Source: Prevotellaceae bacterium
Lineage (GTDB): Bacteria > Bacteroidota > Bacteroidia > Bacteroidales > Paludibacteraceae
Assembly: GCA_031290375.1 (NCBI GenBank)
Contig: JAITNR010000065.1
Span: 1-8,152 of the forward strand
DNA: 8,152 bases
Reading direction: 5' to 3'
Part shown: one piece after another, positions 1 to 5,839 of the stretch
How the letters are laid out: the number at the start of each line of letters is the position of its first letter
Numbering within the stretch: position 1 is the first letter of the stretch
Made by a program: the position numbers and the translations under genes
The notes under the pieces: generated by a model
What the model was told of the DNA's origin: nothing
Seen by the model: only the letters and a program-made list of their open reading frames with translations
The model's database searches: none

Positions 1-51
1 TTTCTGTATCTGATAAACATCGAATCAAATTTATTTAATGATTTAACATTA

Positions 52-83
52 CAAAGGTAATACAATATTTTTGAAAAAACAAA
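52..83 (-). promoter_or_regulatory. Candidate Bacteroidota promoter reading off the left edge
   Basis: On the minus strand TTTG (83 to 80) is followed after 20 bases by TACCTTTG (59 to 52). This fits the Bacteroidota sigma-ABfr consensus, a -33 TTG and a -7 TAnnTTTG about 19-20 bases apart. The predicted start is near position 45. An ATG at 20-18 opens a frame beginning MFIRYR that runs off the window, too short to assign. The promoter lies beyond the hairpin after uvrC, as expected for a separate downstream unit. In AT-rich DNA such matches also occur by chance. Confidence 0.45.
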
Positions 84-212
84 TAAATATGATGTTATTT
101 TACATAAAACACGAAATATCGCATAATTAGCCACTACAAAACAACTTTTACTCAAAAAGTGCCATTTTTACACAGTTTGGGGATTGGGGGATAGAGTGTC
201 GAAGTCAGAAAG

Positions 213-250
213 TAAGAGGTGTTCTTACGCATAGGTAAGAACACCTCTTA
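213..250. terminator. 16-bp perfect hairpin after uvrC, likely end of operon
   Basis: The arms at 213-228 and 235-250 are perfect reverse complements (16 bp) around a six-base loop, GCATAG. The hairpin lies about 75 bases after the uvrC stop and before the next minus-strand promoter, so a transcription-terminating or mRNA 3'-end-protecting role is plausible. Neither strand has a clear T run directly after the stem, so it is not a textbook intrinsic terminator. It could instead be a small repeat or a protein-binding site. Confidence 0.55.
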
Positions 251-324
251 TATCGTGTTAAAATTTTTAACATTTACAAGAGGATTTCAAAATCAATAGC
301 ACCTCAAAAAAAAATTTAGCCATT

Positions 325-2136
325 TTATGCTTGATTTTTAAAATACTCGAAAAGTATTTCCGTTTTGCTTTTGCCAATAACTTTTTCAATTTCAGAAATA
401 TCAGCCTCTTTTATCCGTTTTATGCTTTTAAAGTGCTCCAAAAGGGCATTTTTGGTTTTTTCACCTATGTTTTTTATTTGGTCAAGTTCCGATTTTGTTT
501 GATTTTTGCTGCGTTTGTCACGATGAAAAGTGATAGCAAATCTATGAACCTCATCCTGAACAGAGGCAAAAAACCTGAAAATTGACCCGTTCGGCTTCAG
601 TCCGACCACCACAGGTGGAAAGCCCAAAAGCAGTTCTTTTGTTCGATGTTTCTCATTCTTTGCAAGCCCCACAATTGGAATTTTCAGGTTCAACTCATCC
701 TCAATCACTTTTCGAATTGCCTCCATCTGCCCTTTCCCACCGTCAGCAACAATTAAATCGGGCAATGGAGATTTTTCTACTATCAATCGCGAATACCTGC
801 GTCTGACTATTTCCATCATTGAGGCATAATCATCCTGTCCCTCAACAGTTTTTATAATAAATTTGCGGTAATCCGATTTTGAAGGCTTTAAATCCTTAAA
901 CATCACACTCGCCGCCACGGCATCGCTACCTGCAATGTTTGAGTTGTCGAAACACTCAATGCTGTGCGGCAAAGCAGGCAAGTGCAACAACTCTTTTATC
1001 TCGTTCATCATCGCATAATTTCTCTGTCTCGTATTGAGTTTCTCGGCTTGATTGAGTTTATTGATTTTGTATTGCCGGACATTTTTCATCGACAAATCAA
1101 GTAATTTTTTCTTGTTCCTCATTTTTGGAATGATAAACTCCACTCCATCAAGTTCAAAATCGGGATGAAAAGGCACAATTATCTTCCTTGAAGTGCTCTG
1201 AAAGCGGTTTCTTAACTCCATTATTCCAAGTGCCAAAACATCCTGATCAGCCTCCTCTATCTGTTTTTTATATTCTATTGTAAAACTCTGAGTAACAGAA
1301 CCTTTTGTAATTTTCAACATATTTATGTACGCCGAATTTTCGTCTTTATCGTAGGCAAAAACATCGAGATTATCATCATTAATTGTTGTGATAACCGTTT
1401 TTGACTGATATTTCACGAGTGCTTCATATTTTTCTTTCAAAATCTGCGCCTCTTCAAAACGCTGCTCATCCGCCAATTTTCTCATTTCAGAAAGCAGATA
1501 ATCCGAAATCAAATGACTGTGTCCTTTTGCTATTGTCCTGATTTCATCAATCATTTTGCCATAATCTTCCTTCGACTGCAAACCACAACAAACCCCCTTG
1601 CAATTTCCGATATGATATTCGAGGCAAACCTTATATTTACACGAAGCCACAATTTCTTCGGTAAGGGGCAGTTTGCACGAGCGAATGGGATAGAGTTGTC
1701 GGATTACCTCCAAAAGCACTTCAAGCGAATAAACAAAACTGTATGGACCAAAAAATTCTGCCCCCCTGCAAGTTGTTCTTGTTTTGAAAATTTTCGGAAA
1801 ATCCTCTTTTGTGATACATAGCCACGGATAAGTTTTGCCATCCTTGAGCAATACATTGTACCGTGGCTGATTTTGTTTTATGAGGTTGTTTTCCAACAAA
1901 AGTGCATCGCCCTCCGTTTCCACCACAATGTATTTTATGTCAAAAATTCTACGGACAAGGATGCTCGTTTTCGGTGAATCGTGGGTTTTACTAAAATAGG
2001 ACGAAACCCTCTTTTTGAGATTTTTTGCCTTTCCAACATAAATGATTGTTCCTTCCCTATTGAAAAACTGATACACTCCCGGCGATACAGGCAACAATGA
2101 AATAATATCTTGAATTTTTTCGGAAAGAGAATTCAT
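325..2136 (-). CDS. uvrC: UvrABC system protein C (excision nuclease subunit)
   Basis: UvrC joins the UvrB-DNA complex at a lesion and cuts the damaged strand on both sides during nucleotide excision repair. The 603 residues match the usual length of about 600. A GIY-YIG nuclease domain (about 14-95; GVY at 20-22, IIYVGK at 31-36) makes the 3' cut. Cys154, Cys171, Cys179 and Cys183 match the four-cysteine iron-sulphur motif reported for E. coli UvrC, with five extra residues between the first two. A UVR domain that binds UvrB lies at about 208-243. The RNase H-like 5' nuclease shows Asp397, Asp436 (QDDYA), Asp465 (ADGGKGQ) and HRFAITFHR (531-539). Helix-hairpin-helix DNA-binding segments fill about 551-600. 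The ATG start lies 11 bases after the apt stop, so it is probably co-transcribed as the last gene of the run. All domains look intact. Confidence 0.97.
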   Translation of the reverse strand: MNSLSEKIQDIISLLPVSPGVYQFFNREGTIIYVGKAKNLKKRVSSYFSKTHDSPKTSILVRRIFDIKYIVVETEGDALLLENNLIKQNQPRYNVLLKDGKTYPWLCITKEDFPKIFKTRTTCRGAEFFGPYSFVYSLEVLLEVIRQLYPIRSCKLPLTEEIVASCKYKVCLEYHIGNCKGVCCGLQSKEDYGKMIDEIRTIAKGHSHLISDYLLSEMRKLADEQRFEEAQILKEKYEALVKYQSKTVITTINDDNLDVFAYDKDENSAYINMLKITKGSVTQSFTIEYKKQIEEADQDVLALGIMELRNRFQSTSRKIIVPFHPDFELDGVEFIIPKMRNKKKLLDLSMKNVRQYKINKLNQAEKLNTRQRNYAMMNEIKELLHLPALPHSIECFDNSNIAGSDAVAASVMFKDLKPSKSDYRKFIIKTVEGQDDYASMMEIVRRRYSRLIVEKSPLPDLIVADGGKGQMEAIRKVIEDELNLKIPIVGLAKNEKHRTKELLLGFPPVVVGLKPNGSIFRFFASVQDEVHRFAITFHRDKRSKNQTKSELDQIKNIGEKTKNALLEHFKSIKRIKEADISEIEKVIGKSKTEILFEYFKNQA

Positions 2137-2147
2137 TTATAATTTCT

Positions 2148-2672
2148 TCAATAATGAATTAGCGACTTCACATCTATGTCTTTGTCAAAAACTTTTACGC
2201 CTTCCAAAAAGTCCAGTTCTACCAAGAAATTTACATAAATTTTTTTCACATTGAATTTTTTCACAAGTTCGCAGGCTGCTTTCATTGTACCGCCTGTAGC
2301 AAGCAGATCATCGTGAATTAACACAACATCATCCGCTACAAGTGCATCTTTATGTAGTTGAATAATGTCCTGTCCATACTCCTTGGCATAACCTACTTCG
2401 ATAGTTTCGGCAGGCAATTTGCCTTTTTTGCGTACAGGCACAAAGCCCAAGCCAAGTCTATTGCCCAAAATAGGAGCCATAATAAAGCCACGACTTTCTA
2501 TTCCAACAACCTTAGTAATGTCCTTGTCTTTGTAAAGTTCGTACATCTGCTCTTCAAAAAATCTCATACAGTCAGGATTTTTGAAAGCGGTTGTCAAATC
2601 TTTAAACACTACTCCCTTAGCAGGGAAATCATAAACATCTCTGATGTTCTTTTTTACTTCCTCAAGTGTCAT
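2148..2672 (-). CDS. apt: Adenine phosphoribosyltransferase
   Basis: This cytoplasmic purine-salvage enzyme converts adenine and PRPP to AMP and pyrophosphate. The protein has 174 residues, normal for the family. The N-terminal part FPAKGVVFKDLT (16-27) matches the conserved FPxxGxxFxDxT segment. ESRGF (59-63) and RKKGKLP (81-87) are family motifs, and VVLIHDDLLATGGT (116-129) is the PRPP-binding loop, with the acidic pair and the glycine-threonine end in place. The ATG follows an A-rich leader with no Shine-Dalgarno sequence, which is normal in this phylum. The gene sits between mnmG (191-base gap bearing two parS-like sites) and uvrC (11-base gap). The first parS-like repeat ends 17 bases before the start codon, so a bound protein could affect transcription or the leader. 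I saw no clear apt promoter in the gap. Confidence 0.97.
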   Translation of the reverse strand: MTLEEVKKNIRDVYDFPAKGVVFKDLTTAFKNPDCMRFFEEQMYELYKDKDITKVVGIESRGFIMAPILGNRLGLGFVPVRKKGKLPAETIEVGYAKEYGQDIIQLHKDALVADDVVLIHDDLLATGGTMKAACELVKKFNVKKIYVNFLVELDFLEGVKVFDKDIDVKSLIHY

Positions 2673-2689
2673 ATTTTTTAGTATTTAGT

Positions 2690-2710
2690 AATTGTTCCAC
2701 GTGGAACTTT
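2690..2710. promoter_or_regulatory. parS-like ParB-binding site, copy 1 (apt side)
   Basis: The 14-base perfect palindrome GTTCCACGTGGAAC lies at 2694-2707; with flanks the 16-mer is TGTTCCACGTGGAACT (2693-2708). It agrees with the widely conserved chromosomal parS consensus TGTTNCACGTGAAACA, apart from G for A in the right arm (which makes the site symmetric) and the last base. parS is bound by ParB/Spo0J and is normally near the origin. The whole 21-base stretch recurs in inverted orientation at 2844-2864. No parAB gene is visible in the window. Confidence 0.65.
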
Positions 2711-2820
2711 TTTATATTTTATATATCACAAAATTTCAGAATCGGCGTAATTTATATATTTGTAAATCTGTTTTTAAATTTAATGGGTTAATCGTTCCCT
2801 ATTCGATATTGCATTTTTTA

Positions 2821-2830
2821 CCCCCCCCCC
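2821..2830. repeat. Run of ten C (G10 on the coding strand)
   Basis: Ten consecutive C in otherwise AT-rich DNA between mnmG and apt, flanked by TTTTTTA on the left and GTTGTTAA on the right. It is non-coding, so a length change would not shift a reading frame, but it could alter transcript spacing or structure ahead of apt. Homopolymers like this vary in length by slippage and are also prone to sequencing error. Confidence 0.9.
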
Positions 2831-2843
2831 GTTGTTAATCATC

Positions 2844-2864
2844 AAAGTTCCACGTGGAACAATT
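2844..2864. promoter_or_regulatory. parS-like ParB-binding site, copy 2 (mnmG side)
   Basis: A second GTTCCACGTGGAAC palindrome is at 2847-2860, with its centre 153 bases from that of the first copy. The reverse complement of 2844-2864 is identical to 2690-2710 over all 21 bases, so the match extends seven bases past the palindrome. The repeat ends on the last base of the mnmG stop codon. Two sites this close would fit a ParB nucleation cluster. In RNA the pair could also form a long stem with a 133-base loop. Confidence 0.65.
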
Positions 2865-4741
2865 CATCTTCCCATCAAAACCAAAAGCACATTTATATCA
2901 TTAGGAGAAACGCCCGGAATACGTGATGCTTCGCCAATAGTTTTCGGCTTGTGTTTCGACAGTTTCTGCCTTGCCTCTATGGTTAATGATTGAAGAGAGT
3001 TATAGTCAATCTCGTTTTTTATTTCGATAAAATCAAGTCGCTTTATCTTATCCGCAAGCAATTTTTCCCTGTCAATATATCCTTTGTATTTTATCAAAAT
3101 TTCTGTCTCTTCCACAATTTCCTCTCTTCGCTTTTCTTCTGTTTTAAAAATCATTTCGTTCAATTCAGGCACAATTACTGCCAAATCCTTTATTTCAACG
3201 TTTGGACGAAGGATTAAATCATATAATTTTATCTTCTTTGAAATAGGGGAAGATTGTATCTTTATCAAAAAATCATTAACACAATTTGGTAAAACTGAAA
3301 AGTTTTTTACGAAGAAAATCAAATCTCCTATCTGAGCAAGCTTTGACACTGTCAGGTTGAAACGCTCTTTTGTTGCCAAACCAATATTAAAAGATTTCTC
3401 TGTCAGACGTAAATCTGCATTGTCCTGTCTCAGTAAAATTCTGTACTCGGAGCGAGAGGTGAACATTCTATATGGCTCATCCACTCCCTTGGTAATCAAA
3501 TCATCAATCAAAACTCCGATATAAGCTTCGTCCCTCATCAAAGTAAATTCATGCCCGCCAAAGCAGTTAAGATGTGCATTAATTCCTGCTATTATACCCT
3601 GCCCCGCTGCTTCTTCGTATCCCGTTGTGCCGTTAATTTGTCCGGCAAAAAAAAGATTTTTTATTATTTTCGTTTCAAGCGTATGGGCAAGTTGTGTTGG
3701 GTCAAAATGGTCATATTCGATTGCATAACCTGACTTATAAATCCGCACGTTTTCAAAGCCGTCTATTGTTTTCAAAGCAGCCATTTGCACGTCTATCGGC
3801 AGGGAAGAAGAAAATCCGTTCAGATAATACTCTCTACTGTTTTCCCCCTCAGGCTCAAGAAAAAGTTGATGAGAACTTTTGTCGGCAAAAGTTATAACCT
3901 TAGTTTCTATGCTTGGACAGTATCTCGGTCCAATACTTTGAATTTGTCCGTTATAAAGTGGCGAATCCGCAATCGAATTACGAATTGTTGAATGCGTCTG
4001 TTCGTTGGTGTGAGTAATCCAACAAGAACGCCGTTTCAGTTTTTTGTTTTCTCTAACCAAGTAGGAAAACTTGTGAAAGTCGTCATCGCCCTTTTGTTCG
4101 ACAAGTTTTGAAAAGTCTATCGAATTGCCGTTAATTCTAACAGGCGTGCCTGTTTTCATTCGTTGTGTTTCAAAGTTCAAAGCCTTCAACTGCTCGGTAA
4201 GTCCAAACGAAGCAGGCTCGGATATTCTACCGCCTGAAATTTGAATTTTTCCAATATGAATTTTTCCATTCAAAAAAGTGCCGACTGTCAAAATTACGCA
4301 TTTTGCCCTAAACTCAATATTGAAATTGGTTTTTACGCCAACAACTTCATTGTTTTGTATTATTAATTGATTTACCGTATCTTGCCAAATATCCAAATTC
4401 GGAACAGTATCAAAAATTGTCCGCCAATGCTCAACAAACTTTGCCCTGTCCAACTGCGCACGGGGGCTCCACATAGCAGGACCTTTTGAACGGTTAAGCA
4501 TTCTAAACTGTATTGTCGTGTCGTCCGTTACGATGCCCATATAGCCGCCAAGTGCATCTATTTCTCTGACTATCTGTCCCTTAGCAATACCTCCAACGGC
4601 AGGATTGCAACTAATCTGAGCGATTTTGTCCATATCCATCGTTATCAACAAAACCGCCGAGCCAAGATTTGCCGCTGCCACTGCTGCCTCACTGCCCGCG
4701 TGCCCTGCACCAACCACTATCACATCGTAAAAAACTTTCAT
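2864..4741 (-). CDS. mnmG: tRNA uridine 5-carboxymethylaminomethyl modification enzyme MnmG (GidA)
   Basis: With MnmE, MnmG installs the carboxymethylaminomethyl (or aminomethyl) group at C5 of the wobble uridine in several tRNAs, using FAD, NADH and a folate one-carbon unit. At 625 residues it is close to the 629 of E. coli. The FAD-binding Rossmann motif GAGHAG is at 11-16. ISCNPAVGG (43-51) carries the conserved Cys45, and GPRYCPSIE (271-279) carries Cys275; both match the cysteines studied in E. coli. The second signature TGYEEAAGQG is at 373-382. The helical C-terminal region that contacts MnmE (about 550-625) is complete. Its ATG overlaps the ribF stop as ATGA, so translation is probably coupled to ribF. 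The downstream order mnmG-apt-uvrC is typical of Bacteroidales. The TGA stop abuts a parS-like site. Confidence 0.98.
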   Translation of the reverse strand: MKVFYDVIVVGAGHAGSEAAVAAANLGSAVLLITMDMDKIAQISCNPAVGGIAKGQIVREIDALGGYMGIVTDDTTIQFRMLNRSKGPAMWSPRAQLDRAKFVEHWRTIFDTVPNLDIWQDTVNQLIIQNNEVVGVKTNFNIEFRAKCVILTVGTFLNGKIHIGKIQISGGRISEPASFGLTEQLKALNFETQRMKTGTPVRINGNSIDFSKLVEQKGDDDFHKFSYLVRENKKLKRRSCWITHTNEQTHSTIRNSIADSPLYNGQIQSIGPRYCPSIETKVITFADKSSHQLFLEPEGENSREYYLNGFSSSLPIDVQMAALKTIDGFENVRIYKSGYAIEYDHFDPTQLAHTLETKIIKNLFFAGQINGTTGYEEAAGQGIIAGINAHLNCFGGHEFTLMRDEAYIGVLIDDLITKGVDEPYRMFTSRSEYRILLRQDNADLRLTEKSFNIGLATKERFNLTVSKLAQIGDLIFFVKNFSVLPNCVNDFLIKIQSSPISKKIKLYDLILRPNVEIKDLAVIVPELNEMIFKTEEKRREEIVEETEILIKYKGYIDREKLLADKIKRLDFIEIKNEIDYNSLQSLTIEARQKLSKHKPKTIGEASRIPGVSPNDINVLLVLMGR

Positions 4742-5673
4742 CTATTTTTATTACTCCCAAATTGAGTTCTAATGTGCATTTTATCCAAAACAAGCTGACT
4801 TTTAAGTTCGTCCAGCGTATCAAACTTAATTTCCTTCCTGAGAAACGAATTGACAACAATCTCAACAGTTGTCCCATAAATATCCCGATCAAAATCAAGG
4901 ATATGAACCTCGACACTCTTCTGAGTTCCACTGACAGTAGGACGATAACCTATATTCATCATTCCCTTCTGTCGTTTGCCATCAATTATAACTTCCACAT
5001 AATAAACACCGTCAGAGGGCAATAATTTATCCTCGCCAACCCTGATATTTGCCGTTGGAAAACCGATTGTTCTACCCACGGAATTGCCCTTAACCACTTC
5101 ACCTATAACATAATAATTTTTACCCAACATCGCGTTCACCATTGCAATATCACCCTTTTTAAGAAAATTGCGTATGACAGAGGAACTGACCCGATTGTTA
5201 AGAGAGAGAGTTTTACAGGAATTAAGCTGTTTAACAGCAACGCCTGTTGTTCCTGTTAATTTGTTATATCGCTTAATATTAGTTATTTTATCACTTCCAA
5301 AATGATTATTAAAGCCTAAAAGAATTGATTTTACCGAAAATTGATTTTTTAGTAAAACCATAAATTCTTCCGCCGTCATTGTTGCAATAGCCTCGTCAAA
5401 TTCTAATAAAAGGCAATAATCAATTGCGTATTCGTTTAACTGTATCAGTTTTTCAGTCAGGGGTGTAATCAATTTCAACTGTTTATTTGGACAAAAAAAC
5501 AGTTTTGGATGGTTTAAAAACGTAACAATCATAGACTTTCGCATTGATTGTTTTGCCTCTTTTACAAGTTCTCCAAGCAAAAAATCGTGTCCTTTATGTA
5601 CACCGTCAAAAAAGCCTATGGTTGCAAAGACTTTTTCGTTTAAAATTTCGCTGTTTTTATCCAAAAATACCAC
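4738..5673 (-). CDS. ribF: Bifunctional riboflavin kinase / FMN adenylyltransferase (FAD synthetase)
   Basis: RibF phosphorylates riboflavin to FMN and then adenylates FMN to FAD. The 311 residues show both halves. The N-terminal nucleotidyltransferase has GFFDGVHKGH (20-29, the HxGH motif), FNNHFG (121-126, in place of the more common YDxRFG-like stretch) and SSSVIRNFL (163-171). The C-terminal riboflavin kinase has GRTIGFPTANI (200-210), KGMMNIGYRPT (236-246) and VEVHILDFD (254-262). The start is GTG (5673-5671): an in-frame TAA lies six bases upstream, so no longer form is possible, and AAGGA sits at suitable spacing. Its TGA overlaps the mnmG ATG by four bases. Pairing an FAD-making enzyme with the FAD-dependent MnmG may help match cofactor supply to use, but that is inference. 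Confidence 0.96.
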   Translation of the reverse strand: MVFLDKNSEILNEKVFATIGFFDGVHKGHDFLLGELVKEAKQSMRKSMIVTFLNHPKLFFCPNKQLKLITPLTEKLIQLNEYAIDYCLLLEFDEAIATMTAEEFMVLLKNQFSVKSILLGFNNHFGSDKITNIKRYNKLTGTTGVAVKQLNSCKTLSLNNRVSSSVIRNFLKKGDIAMVNAMLGKNYYVIGEVVKGNSVGRTIGFPTANIRVGEDKLLPSDGVYYVEVIIDGKRQKGMMNIGYRPTVSGTQKSVEVHILDFDRDIYGTTVEIVVNSFLRKEIKFDTLDELKSQLVLDKMHIRTQFGSNKNR

Positions 5674-5678
5674 TTTTT

Positions 5679-5684
5679 ATCCTT
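5679..5684 (-). promoter_or_regulatory. Shine-Dalgarno sequence setting the GTG start of ribF
   Basis: The minus strand reads AAGGAT (5684 to 5679), with AAGGA placed six bases before the GTG. The other starts in this window have A- or T-rich leaders without such a motif, so this one stands out and supports GTG as the real start. Confidence 0.5.
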
Positions 5685-5731
5685 AATAATTTTATACCCG
5701 ACATCACTTTTTACGATTTCAAATTCTTATG

Positions 5732-5739
5732 CAAAATTA
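5732..5739 (-). promoter_or_regulatory. Candidate -7 element for the ribF operon
   Basis: The minus strand reads TAATTTTG (5739 to 5732), a match to TAnnTTTG. The implied start near 5725 would give a leader of about 50 bases before the ribF GTG. There is no TTG at the expected -33 position, so support is partial. The 166-base gap after the TPR gene makes a promoter here plausible. Confidence 0.35.
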
Positions 5740-5839
5740 ATCTATTTATGGGAATTTTGAAAATTTAATTTTAGATTGCAAAATGGCAAGTGCCAAAAAT
5801 GAAAATATTGTTCAAAATAATGAGGAGAGACAATTTTTT

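Larger units (their letters stand above)
1..324. other. Non-coding stretch downstream of uvrC
   Basis: This AT-rich stretch holds no convincing gene on either strand. It contains a candidate minus-strand promoter (52-83) pointing off the left edge, a weak 6-bp hairpin (144-149 with 155-160), a locally G-rich patch (about 178-200), the 16-bp hairpin at 213-250, a 7-bp AT inverted repeat (257-263 with 265-271), and a run of nine A (306-314) that reads as T9 on the minus strand just after the uvrC stop. Together these look like the end of one minus-strand transcription unit and the start of the next. Confidence 0.6.

Noticed and set aside
2755..2762. TATATTTG on the plus strand, a match to the -7 promoter element
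   Set aside because: There is no -33 TTG and no plus-strand gene downstream; it is expected by chance in AT-rich DNA.
2788..2814. Eight-codon minus-strand frame (MQYRIGND) placed just after the G10 run, resembling a leader peptide ahead of apt
   Set aside because: It is too short to judge, its sequence is uninformative, and a G10 run is not a normal ribosome-binding site in this group.
4669..5025. 118-codon plus-strand open frame opposite mnmG and ribF
   Set aside because: It lies wholly antisense to two strongly supported genes, has no recognisable motif and is explained as a shadow frame.
3049..5670. Near-matches to the DnaA box (TTATCCGCA, TTATCCAAA) that might indicate oriC
   Set aside because: They are few, each has a mismatch, they lie inside coding sequence and they do not cluster.
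5784..5795. Small TGGC/GCCA hairpin followed by TTTT on the minus strand, a possible terminator after the TPR gene
   Set aside because: A stem of four or five base pairs is too weak to call as a terminator.
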